A stretch of DNA of 64,000 nucleotides from Tepidamorphus sp. (GCA_028280885.1 JANQKY010000016.1:109137-173136), one strand, 5' to 3'. Counted from the stretch's first letter, positions 16,766-26,263 are shown. Notes: a model not told the origin generated them from the letters alone. Numbers and translations: made by a program.

Positions 16766-17686
16766 ATGCAGGAGCGCGGGATCAGGCTGATCGGCTGTCC
16801 GGTCGAGACGGGCGCTGGGCGGCGCGGCTGCCAGATGGGGCCGGATGCGCTGCGGACCGCCGGTATCGGCGACATGCTGTCCGCGCTCGGCTACGCAGTC
16901 GAGGATAGCGGCAATGTCGTGCCGGCCGCGATCGCGCCTGTCGAAGGCCGGCCCGGGCTGCGCAATCTGACCGAGACGGTCGCCTGGACCGTGGCGCTGC
17001 AGGAGGCGGCCGGGCGGGCCTTTGCCGATGACCGGTTTCCGATCTTCCTGGGCGGCGACCACAGCATCGCGCTCGGCACCGTCTCGGCGGCGGCGCGCCA
17101 TGCGGCGTCGTGCGGCCGGCCGTTCTTTCTGCTCTGGCTCGACGCCCATCCCGATTTTCACAGCCTCGATTCGACCGACAGCGGCAACCTGCACGGCACG
17201 CCCGTTGCCTATGTGACGGGGCATGACAGTTTCGCCGGTCTCTTTCCGGACGTTCCATCGCCCGTGGCGTTCCAGAACATCTGCATGATGGGCATCCGCT
17301 CGGTCGATCCGGTCGAGCGGCGCAAGCTCTCGGAAAAGGGCGTCGAGGTTCACGACATGCGCTGGCTCGACGAGACCGGCGTCGTGCGGCCGTTACGGGG
17401 TTTTCTGGAGCGGGTCGAGGCTGCCGGCGGTGTTCTGCATGTCTCGCTCGACGTCGACTTTCTCGACCCGACGATCGCCCCGGCGGTCGGCACGACGGTG
17501 CCGGGCGGGGCGACCTTCCGCGAAGCGCATCTGATCATGGAGATGGTGCACGAGAGCGGCCTTGCCCGCTCGCTCGACATCGTCGAACTGAACCCGTTCC
17601 TCGATCACGCGGGCATGACGGCGACGCTGATGGCCGATCTGTGCGCGAGCGGGATGGGCAAGACGGTGATGGACCGGCCGACGTGA
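16766..17686 (+). CDS. Arginase / ureohydrolase family protein
   Basis: The 306-residue protein has the full binuclear manganese set: His99 (GGDHS), Asp126, His128 and Asp130 (DAHPD), Asp229 and Asp231 (SLDVDFLDP). The order and the N-terminal [17 protein letters not shown] resemble arginase more than agmatinase. The likely reaction is release of urea from a guanidino substrate. It closes the importer operon, so the imported compound may carry a guanidino or ureido group. Calling it classic arginase would over-interpret. Confidence 0.82.
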   Translation: MQERGIRLIGCPVETGAGRRGCQMGPDALRTAGIGDMLSALGYAVEDSGNVVPAAIAPVEGRPGLRNLTETVAWTVALQEAAGRAFADDRFPIFLGGDHSIALGTVSAAARHAASCGRPFFLLWLDAHPDFHSLDSTDSGNLHGTPVAYVTGHDSFAGLFPDVPSPVAFQNICMMGIRSVDPVERRKLSEKGVEVHDMRWLDETGVVRPLRGFLERVEAAGGVLHVSLDVDFLDPTIAPAVGTTVPGGATFREAHLIMEMVHESGLARSLDIVELNPFLDHAGMTATLMADLCASGMGKTVMDRPT

Positions 17687-17896
17687 GCCGCGCGCCGGCC
17701 TTGCGGGCACCGGTTCGGATTTTGGCTTGCGAAGAGAGTTAGCCGATTTGATAATGGGCTCATTGCGCCAAACTGATTTTTGACGGCATTGCGTTTTCGC
17801 TCCCTGTGCGGAGCGTGTTTTATCCGGAGTGATAACCGGAGTCGGCGACTAACGGATTTGGTGCCGGAAGATTGTTTTGAAGAGGTTCGATTTCAG

Positions 17897-18376
17897 ATGA
17901 AGACAGGTGTTTTTGTATCCGCGGTCGCCATTGCGATCGCCATCTCAGCGTTCAATCCGAAAGAGGCGGACGCCCAGAGTCCGGCGGCGGGGGCGGAGCT
18001 GGCCGTCGGCCAGGTTTGCCACACCATGCTCACGACGGTCGGCGGCCTTGTTCGCGCGATCAGGGTCCCCGAGCAGGAGCCCGCCTTTTTCTTTACCGCC
18101 GATCAGGCGATCGAAACCGGATATTCCGGGATCAAGGTGCTCCTGAAGCTCCAGTCCACCGCGGCGAAAGACCGGGTCGGCGGCGACCGGGCGCTGGGAT
18201 ACCGGGAACTCACCACGGGCATGGTCGGCCAGGTCGCGGCGATCGCGCCGGACGATCCGCAACCGGAGCGTACCCGTGCCATTCTCACCTCGGTGTTCGA
18301 TGCGTGCTGGAAGATGCTCAAGACGGGAAAGGTCGTCTGGCCGGACATGTATCCCTTGAGCGAGCTGGCCGAGTAA
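17897..18376 (+). CDS. Exported YPY-tail family protein, subtype A-like (satellite copy)
   Basis: The 159-residue precursor has a signal peptide ending ADA (about residue 26), AVGQVC with Cys41, the helix DQAIETGYSGIKVLLKL, VGGDRALGYRELT, Cys137 in DACWKMLKTG and a degenerate tail WPDMYPLSE, where the final Tyr of YPY is lost. ATG 17897 puts the conserved Cys near 43. It is about 11 kb from the main array, between the two catabolic operons. Function unknown. Confidence 0.8.
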   Translation: MKTGVFVSAVAIAIAISAFNPKEADAQSPAAGAELAVGQVCHTMLTTVGGLVRAIRVPEQEPAFFFTADQAIETGYSGIKVLLKLQSTAAKDRVGGDRALGYRELTTGMVGQVAAIAPDDPQPERTRAILTSVFDACWKMLKTGKVVWPDMYPLSELAE

Positions 18377-18430
18377 GCGCCCGAAGAGAAGCCATCGTCA
18401 CTGGCTATTTTGACAAAACAAAGAGTTTAT

Positions 18431-18913
18431 ATGGCAATGAATAGTAAATCAGCGATGTTTTTTGCCTGCGCCTTCAGTGTTGCGATAGCGGCAATGAGCA
18501 CACCGGGCCTTGCGGCAAAGACGAAACCCGGCTCCACCCTGGCGATCGGTGACGTCTGCGCCGATATGATCGGTCGCACGCAGCAGGTCTTGTCTCGAAT
18601 TGAGCGGGGAGAGCCTGAGGAAATCCTCTATGACAACGTGAACATGTCGATCGATGTTGCCTATCGAACGATCGGAAAACTTCTGAAGTCGACAAAGAAG
18701 TCATCCGATCCGATCGTCGGCGGCGATGCGCCGCTGGGCTTTGCGCGCCTGACCGGTGTGGCGGTTGGCGCGATTGGCGGAACCTTCTCGGTCGAAACGG
18801 AGCTCTCGCCGATAAAGGTCGTGATCAAGGAGATCTTCATCGCCTGCAAGCGCACGATGAGAAGAGGCGAGGCCGTCCTGCCCAAGGGCTATCCGTATAG
18901 CGGTCTGTTCTGA
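18431..18913 (+). CDS. Exported YPY-tail family protein, subtype B (satellite copy)
   Basis: The 160-residue precursor has a signal peptide, TKPGSTLAIGDVC with Cys43, the helix VNMSIDVAYRTIGKLL, IVGGDAPLGFARLT, Cys139 in FIACKRTMRR and the tail LPKGYPYS. A TTG 21 bases earlier is in frame, but ATG 18431 restores the Cys43 register of the family and follows an AAAGAG. It lies 54 bases after the A-like satellite gene. The order A then B differs from the array. Convergent with the ornithine-cyclodeaminase-type gene, 39 bases away. Confidence 0.83.
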   Translation: MAMNSKSAMFFACAFSVAIAAMSTPGLAAKTKPGSTLAIGDVCADMIGRTQQVLSRIERGEPEEILYDNVNMSIDVAYRTIGKLLKSTKKSSDPIVGGDAPLGFARLTGVAVGAIGGTFSVETELSPIKVVIKEIFIACKRTMRRGEAVLPKGYPYSGLF

Positions 18914-18952
18914 CGGCCTCGCGGACTTCCGGTCCGGGCGGGATTGGTCGGC

Positions 18953-19930
18953 CTACAGCGCGACGCGCTGGCCGGTATCGGTCCGCTCGGAGGCCTCCAG
19001 CACATGCCGGGCCGCTGCCAGGTCCTGCGCGATGACGCCGAGCGACCGGTAGAGCGTGATTTCGTCGCTGCCCCGCCGGGCGCGCGCGCTGCCGGACAGG
19101 ACCTCGCCGATCTCGCCGATCACGGCGCTCTCGTCGATCCGGCCGGCAGCGATCATGTCGACGAGTTCGCCGGCCTGCGCCAGCGCCGATGGGCGGTAGT
19201 CGACCCATAGCGACGACCGCAGGACGACCGCGTCGTCGACCTCGCGCTTTACCGGGATGGAGGCGCCGACGAGGTTGAGATGCTGGCCGGGCCGGAGCCA
19301 GGCACCGGACAGGACGGGCGTGGCCGAGGAGGTCACCGTGCAGACGATGTCGGCATCGCGCACGGCGCTTTCGGCGTCCTCGCTCGGGGCGATCGTCAGC
19401 GCGCGATAGCGGTCCGACAGGCGGGCCGCGAAGGCTTTGGCGCTGTCGAGAGAGCGGCCGGTGACCCGGACCTGCGACAGCGGGCGCACGGTGTTGATGG
19501 CTTCGAGATGGAACTCGGCCTGTTCGCCGCAGCCGATCAGCGCCATGGTTGAAGCCCCCTCCGGGGCAAGCGCCCGGGTCGCGACGGCGCTGGCGGCGGC
19601 CGTTCTCACCGCCGTCAGGCGCGCTGCGTCCATCATCGCGGCCGCGCCGCCGGTCTCCGATTCAAACAGCACTACGGCGCCGCGATGGGAGGAGAGGCCG
19701 CGGGCGGGGTTGCCCGGAAACAGGCTGACCAGCTTGACGCCGAAGCAGGCCGGGTCCGACAGAGACCCCGACATCACACCCATGGCGTTGCCGTCGCCGG
19801 CCGGCACCAGATGGCGCAGCGGCTGCTCGGCGCCGCCGGCCGAGACCGTGCGCATCGCGCGTGCGACCACCTCGATCGCATCCGCCATCGGCAGCAGCCG
19901 GGCGACATCGGCGTCGGTGAAGACCTTCAT
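18953..19930 (-). CDS. Ornithine cyclodeaminase / mu-crystallin family protein
   Basis: The 325-residue protein has the NAD(P)-binding ALIGCGEQAEFHLEAI (GxGxQA motif), GVKLVSLFPGN near residue 63 and the MMDAARLTAVRTAA substrate-contact helix. Family members are ornithine cyclodeaminases, ketimine reductases and delta1-pyrroline-2-carboxylate reductases. It is the last gene of the operon that carries a TRAP transporter and an amino-acid oxidase, and the opposite operon encodes proline-racemase-type and enolase-type enzymes. On that context a pyrroline-2-carboxylate reductase role is plausible but unproven. It overlaps the upstream hydrolase gene by 4 bases. Confidence 0.83.
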   Translation of the reverse strand: MKVFTDADVARLLPMADAIEVVARAMRTVSAGGAEQPLRHLVPAGDGNAMGVMSGSLSDPACFGVKLVSLFPGNPARGLSSHRGAVVLFESETGGAAAMMDAARLTAVRTAAASAVATRALAPEGASTMALIGCGEQAEFHLEAINTVRPLSQVRVTGRSLDSAKAFAARLSDRYRALTIAPSEDAESAVRDADIVCTVTSSATPVLSGAWLRPGQHLNLVGASIPVKREVDDAVVLRSSLWVDYRPSALAQAGELVDMIAAGRIDESAVIGEIGEVLSGSARARRGSDEITLYRSLGVIAQDLAAARHVLEASERTDTGQRVAL

Positions 19931-20778
19931 AGGACATGCTCCCCGGGCGCGGTCCTCTCTGTCAGGCCGAGCGCCTGTTCGAGGATCGCGGTATAGGCCT
20001 CCGGCCGGACCACATAGGGAAAGTGCCCGCCGGAGGAAAACCGCCAGGCATGGGCGGGTTTCAGCGCGGAGCGAACCCCTTCGCGCATCGGTGGGGTAAC
20101 GAGCGGGTCGTCATCGGCCTCGATCGTCGAGATCCGCTCGGGCGGCAGCGGGCAGGGTGGCAGGGGCGGTGCGAATTTGAGCGCGACCAGGCGGTTGCGC
20201 AGTTCCGGCGCCGGTATTCGCCCGCCGGCCTCCTTCAGGAGCAGGTCGACAAGATCGGCCTGATCGGGATGGGTTTGCGCCCAGGCGCGCAGGCCGTTGC
20301 CGAAGCCGTCGCGCAGGGTGTCGATCGGTGTCGCGTCGAGATCGAAGGAATAGGGCGGGCGCTGATCGAGACCGGTCGTATCGCTTAGCGTGTTCGCCGG
20401 GATCAGATGCGCGACGCGATCGGGTGCCGCCGCCGCAATCGCCTGGACAAGATAGCCGCCAAGCGAGGAACCGAGCACCACCGCCGATCGAACGCCGGAC
20501 CGGTCGAGCAGCGTGAGCATGTCCGTGACCCACTCGGAGATGCCGCCGGTCTCGGCATAGGTGACCGAGATCACCCGGGCCCGGCCCGACAGCGCAGCGA
20601 TCTGTTGCCAGAAGATATCGGCGCGGCCGAGCGTTCCCGAGATCAGGAGTGCTGTCGGCGTGCCCTCCGGGGCGGCGCCGGTATCGATCATGCCCCAGTC
20701 GCGGCCGTTCAGGTCGATGCGGCGTTCGGGATGGGTCTCCCCGAAGCGGTCGCGGGCGTCGATCAGCGGATTTGTCAT
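19927..20778 (-). CDS. Alpha/beta-fold hydrolase
   Basis: The 283-residue protein has an oxyanion segment LLISGTLGRADIFW, the nucleophile elbow VVLGSSLGGYLV (Ser near residue 104) and a C-terminal acid/His region (TIEADDDPLVTP, then SSGGHFPYVVRPEAY with the catalytic His). No signal peptide. Substrate unknown. The position in a TRAP/peptidase/oxidase operon with 4-base overlaps on both sides suggests it removes an ester or amide from the imported compound. Confidence 0.78.
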   Translation of the reverse strand: MTNPLIDARDRFGETHPERRIDLNGRDWGMIDTGAAPEGTPTALLISGTLGRADIFWQQIAALSGRARVISVTYAETGGISEWVTDMLTLLDRSGVRSAVVLGSSLGGYLVQAIAAAAPDRVAHLIPANTLSDTTGLDQRPPYSFDLDATPIDTLRDGFGNGLRAWAQTHPDQADLVDLLLKEAGGRIPAPELRNRLVALKFAPPLPPCPLPPERISTIEADDDPLVTPPMREGVRSALKPAHAWRFSSGGHFPYVVRPEAYTAILEQALGLTERTAPGEHVL

Positions 20779-22223
20779 GCGAACGGGTCTCCCACGGCTG
20801 GATAATAGTCGCGCGCGCGGCGCTTGAAGGGGATGTTGGCGAAGTCCGGCGAAATGGCGCCGGGGGTATTGACGGAGATTATCGTCGAGGCGATCGGGGC
20901 GAAGCCGGCGCGGAAATGGTTGGAGGACTTCACGCAGACGATCTTGCGTTGGCTGAGGGGGATGCCGATGCCGGTGAAGGCTTCGGGATGAAAGGTCTGG
21001 CCGCGCAGGTCGTTGACGACGATATCGATGCCCTCTGCCGTGATCCAGGCGCAGTCGCCGAGGGACACGGGCAGGTCGCCGAAGCGCTGGGTCAGGCCGG
21101 AAGCGAGCTTATTGACCTTGACGTTAAGGTCAAGTGGGTCGCCGGACATCGGCCCCATTTTGCCGCCGAGCCGCAGCGCCAGACGCGCGCCTTCGCCGGC
21201 TTCCTGGCACATCCTGAGCGCGATCGGGTCCCAGTAGAGGCCGCTCGCCGCGTTGGTGACGCCTCTATCGAGCAGCGCGCGCAGCAGGAAGGTCGAATCC
21301 GATGGCGCGCCGCCGCCCGGATTGTCGGAGACGTCGGCGAGCACCACCGGGCCGTCGGGTTGAGCAAGCGCCGCGTCGATCGCCTCGTCAATCGGGATGA
21401 AGGCGACGCCGACCTCCTCGCGCAGGGCGAAGATCCGCTCGCCGACGCGCCGGGCCATTTGATCGGCGAGCGCCGGGTCGTCGTCGGTCACCGCGAAGGC
21501 GCGGGCGCCGGTGCGCGGGTGGTCGCCCCAGGGAAAGCCGTGGGCAAGCGACAGCGACAGGACGCCGGGCGTCTCCTCCCAGCCCGTCATCTCGTCGACA
21601 AAGGCGCGCATCGCGCCGTCCGGCGTCGGCATCGCCTGGATCATCCGGCAATCGAAATCGCGCATGACCGGACGGGTGCGGCCTTGGGCTGCGTCGACGC
21701 AGATCCGGTAGAGTTCCGGGGCGCGCTGCGGCACGTCGACATGCGGATATTCCTTGAAGGCGATCAGCGCGGTGGCCTTGGTCAGCATCGCCTCGGTCAG
21801 GTGGCAGTGCGGGTCGAGCAGGCCGCCGACCGCGGCCTCGGGGACGATCTCGCGCGCCCGGGCGATCAGGTCGCCTTCGCAGTCCTCGTAGCCATCCGCG
21901 ATCATCGCGCCGTGCAGGGCGAACAGCACGATATCGGGCTTCGCTCGGTCGATATCGCCGAGGATTTCGTCGCGAAAGGTTTCGTAGACCGCGCGCACCG
22001 TCGTTCCGGCCGGCTGGGCGAACGCGGACAGGCTTTCCACGACCTCCAGCCCGTCGTCTTCGGCAAGCTTGCGCCAGATATGCTGCGGTCCGGTCGGGTA
22101 GTCGATCGGGTGGGCGGTCGCGTCGCCGTGATGGATGCCGCCTTCCTCGAAGGTCCGCATGCCCGTTGCGAGCGGCGAGAAGGTGTTGGTCTCGGTTGCG
22201 AGACCGGCGATCAGGATTTTCAT
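20775..22223 (-). CDS. M81-family metallopeptidase (MlrC-like)
   Basis: The 482-residue protein starts MKILIAGLATETNTFSP, the family hallmark, with metal-binding segments near FALHGAMIADGYEDCEGD and LLDPHCHLTEAML, plus VSDNPGGGAPSDST. MlrC hydrolyses linear microcystin peptides, but most bacterial members sit in transporter operons and their substrates are unknown. The start at 22223 overlaps the TRAP small-permease stop by 4 bases (ATGA); longer frames are read-through of the permease gene. Probably cytosolic, acting on an amide bond of the imported substrate. Confidence 0.87.
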   Translation of the reverse strand: MKILIAGLATETNTFSPLATGMRTFEEGGIHHGDATAHPIDYPTGPQHIWRKLAEDDGLEVVESLSAFAQPAGTTVRAVYETFRDEILGDIDRAKPDIVLFALHGAMIADGYEDCEGDLIARAREIVPEAAVGGLLDPHCHLTEAMLTKATALIAFKEYPHVDVPQRAPELYRICVDAAQGRTRPVMRDFDCRMIQAMPTPDGAMRAFVDEMTGWEETPGVLSLSLAHGFPWGDHPRTGARAFAVTDDDPALADQMARRVGERIFALREEVGVAFIPIDEAIDAALAQPDGPVVLADVSDNPGGGAPSDSTFLLRALLDRGVTNAASGLYWDPIALRMCQEAGEGARLALRLGGKMGPMSGDPLDLNVKVNKLASGLTQRFGDLPVSLGDCAWITAEGIDIVVNDLRGQTFHPEAFTGIGIPLSQRKIVCVKSSNHFRAGFAPIASTIISVNTPGAISPDFANIPFKRRARDYYPAVGDPFA

Positions 22224-22756
22224 AAGACGCTCTCCTTGGGGTCGACCGCGCCGGTCGCGCGCTTTGCCATCAGAGCCAGGAGGTGGACCAGGATGATCAG
22301 GAAGGCGAGCGGCACGGCCGAGGTGAACCAGATCATCGAGACGGGCAGCATTTCGGCGGTGCGCTCCAGGCTGCGGCCGAGAAAGCCGCGGGCCGGGTCC
22401 ATCCGGGCGTTGAAGACGGAGTACCAGAGCACCGGAACGGCAAAGAGCAGCACGCCGGCTGCCCGGATCAGCGACAGCGCGATGCCCGGCCCGCCGCCGA
22501 TCTTCAGCATTGCCGGAAACAGCGTCGGGTTGGTGCCGGCCCGGAAGGCGCAGGCCGCCCCCATCATGCCCGCCCAGACCATCGCCCGGCGGGCCAGTTC
22601 CTCCGTCCAGATCGGCGGCGCGGCGAGCAGGTAGCGGGCGACCACCTGCCACAGCGCCGATCCGAGCATCACCAGGATCGCCAGCACGGCGATCACCATC
22701 GCGATGCGGTTGAGCATCGACGACAGGCGTTCGAGATGGCTGGCGATCCGGTGCAT
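22220..22756 (-). CDS. TRAP transporter small permease (DctQ type)
   Basis: This 178-residue, four-helix membrane protein has VLAILVMLGSALWQVVARY and the TEELARRAMVWAGMMGAA motif of DctQ subunits. It works with the large permease and binding protein encoded upstream to import a carboxylate or amino-acid-like solute with sodium. It is 7 bases after the binding-protein gene and overlaps the M81 peptidase gene. Confidence 0.87.
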   Translation of the reverse strand: MHRIASHLERLSSMLNRIAMVIAVLAILVMLGSALWQVVARYLLAAPPIWTEELARRAMVWAGMMGAACAFRAGTNPTLFPAMLKIGGGPGIALSLIRAAGVLLFAVPVLWYSVFNARMDPARGFLGRSLERTAEMLPVSMIWFTSAVPLAFLIILVHLLALMAKRATGAVDPKESVL

Positions 22757-22763
22757 CGCGGTG

Positions 22764-23735
22764 TTACTGGCTCTTGGCTTTCCGCCAGTCGTCGATCTGT
22801 TCCGGCGTCAGCAGGCCGCTCTCGTAGGTTGCCTCCGAGGCCTTGCGGAATTCCTCGCGGGCGGCGTCATCCAGCATGACGACCTCGACGCCGGCCTCCT
22901 TCAGCTTGTCGATCACGCCGGCCTGGGTGCCGAGCCAGGCGCGGTTTGCGGCATTGGCGGCAGCAGTGGCGTCGTCGACGGTCTTGCGGTCTTCATCCGA
23001 CAGGCCCTGATACCAGTCCTCCGAGGCGATGGTGATGCGCAGCGACGGCGAGATCGCGGCATCCGTATAGTGCTTGATGAAGTCGGTGTGGCCGAACAGC
23101 AGCGGCACGAAGGCGGGGTTGAGATAGCCGTCGGCAACGCCCGTCTGCAGGGCATTCGGTACTTCGGCCCAGCTGACGATCGTGCCGTTGGCGCCCCAGG
23201 TCTTGTAGAGCTCGATCTGGCTTTCATCGAGCGCCCGCATCCTGAGGCCCTGCATGTCGGCGAGCGTGTTGACCGGCTTCTTGGTGTTGAAGATGCCCGA
23301 GGCCGGGCCGACGGTGTTGACGGCGAGCACGCGGACGCCCTCCGGCGTCGTCTTCTCGTTGATCCGGGCGAGCATGCCGCCTTTGTTGAGCGACCGGTCG
23401 ACCTCTTCCATGTCGGCGAAGAAATAGGGCAGGCGCAGGCCGAAGATCAGCTTGTCGAGCGAGCCGACGATGTTGAGCGGGGCCATGCCGATCTCGACGA
23501 GGCCCTGGCTGACCTGGTCGAACACCTCGTCGTCATTGCCGAGCGCGCCGCGCTGGAACTCCTCGGCCTGCATGCCGTGCTCGTTCAGATAGCTGGCGAA
23601 GGTGTTGGCCCAGACATAGGAGCCGGAGCCTTCCAGATCCGGCGGGCTGTCGAGGGCGATCTTGACCTCGGCATGGGCGGCCGGCGCGAGGCTCAGCATC
23701 GCGGCGAGGGCGGTTATCAGCTTCAGGCGTTTCAT
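22764..23735 (-). CDS. TRAP transporter periplasmic substrate-binding protein (DctP type)
   Basis: The 323-residue precursor has a signal peptide (MKRLKLITALAAMLSLAPAAHA). The family arginine is in LRMRALDESQIELYKTWGA, and a WAEVPNALQTGVADGYLNP motif is typical of DctP. It captures a carboxylate-bearing ligand for the two TRAP membrane subunits. The 34-base gap to the large permease is the only sizeable break in the operon. Confidence 0.88.
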   Translation of the reverse strand: MKRLKLITALAAMLSLAPAAHAEVKIALDSPPDLEGSGSYVWANTFASYLNEHGMQAEEFQRGALGNDDEVFDQVSQGLVEIGMAPLNIVGSLDKLIFGLRLPYFFADMEEVDRSLNKGGMLARINEKTTPEGVRVLAVNTVGPASGIFNTKKPVNTLADMQGLRMRALDESQIELYKTWGANGTIVSWAEVPNALQTGVADGYLNPAFVPLLFGHTDFIKHYTDAAISPSLRITIASEDWYQGLSDEDRKTVDDATAAANAANRAWLGTQAGVIDKLKEAGVEVVMLDDAAREEFRKASEATYESGLLTPEQIDDWRKAKSQ

Positions 23736-23769
23736 TTTTTCTCTCCCTGGTTATTCGGTGGTTTGGCGG

Positions 23770-25062
23770 TCATGGGCCTCCGGTGGAAAAGCCGAAGACG
23801 CGGGGCAGGAACAGCGAAATCTCGGGGATCCAGACGAGCAGGATCAGCACGACGATCTGGGCCAGCAGAAAGGGCAGGACGGTGCGCGCCAGCGCCCAGT
23901 AGTTGACGCCGGTGACAGTCGCGACCATCAGCAGGCAGCCGCCGAGCGGCGGCGAGACGAGGCCGATGCACAGGTTGAAGCACAGCACGATGCCAAGATG
24001 CACCGGATCGGCGCCGTTCTGCAGGGCAAGCGGGGCAAGCAGCGGCACCAAGAGGGCGAGCGCGACCGGCACGTCGAGCACCATGCCGGCGATCAGGAAC
24101 AGGATGTTGATGGCGATCAGATAGCCGACCGGCCCCAGCCCCAGTTCGGCAACCGTCGCCGACAAGAGTTCCGGCAGCCGCTCCAGAGCGCTCAGGTGAC
24201 CGAGCGCGGAGACCGCGCAGATCAAGAGGAAGATCGCGCCCGACAGCATCGCGGTGCGCTGCAAGGCCTGCCAGAGCGAGACAAGCGGAATGCCGGCATA
24301 GGTGCGGCCGGCGAAATAGGCGACCGCGACGGCAACGGCTGCCGCCTCCGTCGGGGTCATCAGGCCGAAGACGATGCCGCCCAGGATGATTGCGGGAATG
24401 ACGAGGGCGGGCAGGGCGCGGACGAAGGCGGGCAACAGCGGCGGCACCTCGCTGCGCGTCAGGCGCGGATGGCCGTCGACGATCGCGTAGACGGCGTTCA
24501 CCGCCATCAGCGCGCCGGCCAGCAGCAGGCCGGGCACGATGCCGGCGATGAACAGCGCGGTGACCGAGGTGCTCATCAGCGCGCCGTAGAAGATCAGGAT
24601 GATCGAGGGCGGCACGATCGGGCCGATGATCGAGGAGGCCGCCGTGATCGCGCCGGCATAGGGCAGGGCATAGCCGCGCTCGCGCATCGCCGGGACGAGC
24701 GTGTTCGAGACGGCGGCGGAATCGGCAACCGCCGAGCCGGAAATGCCGGCGAAGAAGACGCTGGTCATGATATTGACGTGGCCGAGCCCGCCCGGCAGGC
24801 GCCCGACGATCGCCATCGACAGGTCGATCAGCACGCGGGTGATGCCGCCCCGGTTCATCAATTCGCCGGCCAGGATGAACAGCGGCATCGCCATCAGCGC
24901 GAAGACGTCGATCTTGGAGAAGATCTGCTGCGGCAGGATCGCCAGGTAGCGGGCATTGTCGGTGGCGATGAAGGCGAGCACCGTCGTGCCGCCGATGACA
25001 TAGGCAATCGCCAGGCCCGACCCGAGCAGGACGATCCCCGCCAAGGCGACCAGCGCGCCCAT
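23770..25062 (-). CDS. TRAP transporter large permease (DctM type)
   Basis: This 430-residue protein has about twelve hydrophobic segments. DctM signatures are visible: MAMPLFILAGELMNRGG, MTSVFFAGISGSAVADSAA, IIGPIVPPSIILIFYGAL and GLVSPPLGGCLLM. The ATG at 25062 overlaps the oxidase stop by one base (TGATG). A longer frame on this strand only reads through the oxidase gene. Confidence 0.88.
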   Translation of the reverse strand: MGALVALAGIVLLGSGLAIAYVIGGTTVLAFIATDNARYLAILPQQIFSKIDVFALMAMPLFILAGELMNRGGITRVLIDLSMAIVGRLPGGLGHVNIMTSVFFAGISGSAVADSAAVSNTLVPAMRERGYALPYAGAITAASSIIGPIVPPSIILIFYGALMSTSVTALFIAGIVPGLLLAGALMAVNAVYAIVDGHPRLTRSEVPPLLPAFVRALPALVIPAIILGGIVFGLMTPTEAAAVAVAVAYFAGRTYAGIPLVSLWQALQRTAMLSGAIFLLICAVSALGHLSALERLPELLSATVAELGLGPVGYLIAINILFLIAGMVLDVPVALALLVPLLAPLALQNGADPVHLGIVLCFNLCIGLVSPPLGGCLLMVATVTGVNYWALARTVLPFLLAQIVVLILLVWIPEISLFLPRVFGFSTGGP

Positions 25063-26204
25063 CAGCCAAGGCCCGGCCGGGCCGGCGACAGGGAGGCTTC
25101 GGCGACGCCGGCCGCGGCGATGTCGTCGGGGATCTGCTCGCGGCGGACGAGGGCTGCCGCGGTGCGTCCGAGCGCGGGAGCGGTCTGGATGCCGTAGCCA
25201 CCCTGGCCGGCGAGCCAGAAGAAGCCCGGCGCGTCGGCCGCGTAGCCGGCGACGGGCTCGCCATCGGCGACGAAGCTGCGCAGGCCGGCCCATTTGTGGG
25301 CGATCCGGCGCACCGAGAGATCGAAGGCCGTTTCGATGCGATCGACGCAGATCGCGATGTCGAGTTCTTCCGGCTGGGCGTCGCAGGGCGGCGAGGGGGT
25401 CGTGTCGGCCGGCGAAATCAGCAACTGCCCGGCCTCGGGCTTCAGGTAGAACTGTTCGTCGACGCTGATCACCATCGGCCAGCGCTCCGCCGAGACGCCC
25501 TCGGGGCAATCGACGATCAGCGCGGTGCGGCGCTTGGGCTGCAGGCCGACCGGCTTCACGCCGGCAAGCTTGGCGATCTCGTCGGCCCAGGCGCCGGCAG
25601 CGTTGACGACGACGGGCGCGGTGAAGGTCCCCTTCGGGGTCTCGACACGCCAGTCCTGGCCCGCCTTGGCGATATCCGTCACCCCGGTGTCCGGCACGAT
25701 CTCGCCGCCGCCGGCGCGCACGCGCCTTTGGAAGGTCTCATGCAGCAGCGCGACCTCGATCTCCTCGGTGCCGGGATCGAGCAGCGCCTGGTCGACATAG
25801 CTCTCGCGCAGGAGCGGGCAGAGCTCCCGCGCCTGCGCGCCGGTCATCAGTTGCAGGGTGTCACCGATCTCGCCGCACAGTGTCTCGACGGCGTCGGCCT
25901 GGTCGGCGCGGGCGATGAACAGGGCCGAGCGCGGCAGCGTCAGCGGCGTTCCATCGGGCGCGGGCGTGCTGAAGGCGGGGCGGGAGGCCCGGGTCAGCGC
26001 GCGGACGGTCGTCGGCCCGTAGCTTGGCGCGTAGATCGCCGCCGATCGGCCGGTGGTGTGATAGCCAAGCCGGGATTCGCGCTCCAGAACGACGACGCGC
26101 AAGGCGGGACGATTCCCGCCGCTGTCGGCAAGCTCGGCGGCAACCGACGTGCCGGCGATGCCGCCGCCGATGACGATGACGTCAGCGCTGTCCGTTCTTT
26201 GCAT
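25062..26204 (-). CDS. FAD-dependent amino-acid oxidase (DAO family)
   Basis: The 380-residue protein has the dinucleotide-binding VIVIGGGIAGTSVAAEL at the N-terminus, GYHTTGRSAAIYA, NAAGAWADEIAKLAG and a C-terminal FFWLAGQGGYGIQTAPALG. This pattern is typical of glycine/D-amino-acid/sarcosine-type oxidases and related dehydrogenases. It is the first gene of the TRAP operon and divergent from the XRE-cupin regulator, so it is probably under that regulator. Substrate likely an imino or amino acid. Confidence 0.85.
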   Translation of the reverse strand: MQRTDSADVIVIGGGIAGTSVAAELADSGGNRPALRVVVLERESRLGYHTTGRSAAIYAPSYGPTTVRALTRASRPAFSTPAPDGTPLTLPRSALFIARADQADAVETLCGEIGDTLQLMTGAQARELCPLLRESYVDQALLDPGTEEIEVALLHETFQRRVRAGGGEIVPDTGVTDIAKAGQDWRVETPKGTFTAPVVVNAAGAWADEIAKLAGVKPVGLQPKRRTALIVDCPEGVSAERWPMVISVDEQFYLKPEAGQLLISPADTTPSPPCDAQPEELDIAICVDRIETAFDLSVRRIAHKWAGLRSFVADGEPVAGYAADAPGFFWLAGQGGYGIQTAPALGRTAAALVRREQIPDDIAAAGVAEASLSPARPGLG

Positions 26205-26263
26205 TTTTGACCGTTCCCTCTGCCGTCTCTGGTATCACGGTTTTTTCAAAACGGGCAAGGATT

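Noticed and set aside
20649..22634. A 661-codon plus-strand frame over the M81 gene
   Set aside because: Repetitive Arg/Gly/Asp-rich translation and no ribosome-binding site; the M81 gene on the other strand is clear.
23662..25197. A 511-codon plus-strand frame over the TRAP permease gene
   Set aside because: Its translation is a run of Gln, Arg, Asp and His with no family motif, while the minus strand gives a textbook DctM.
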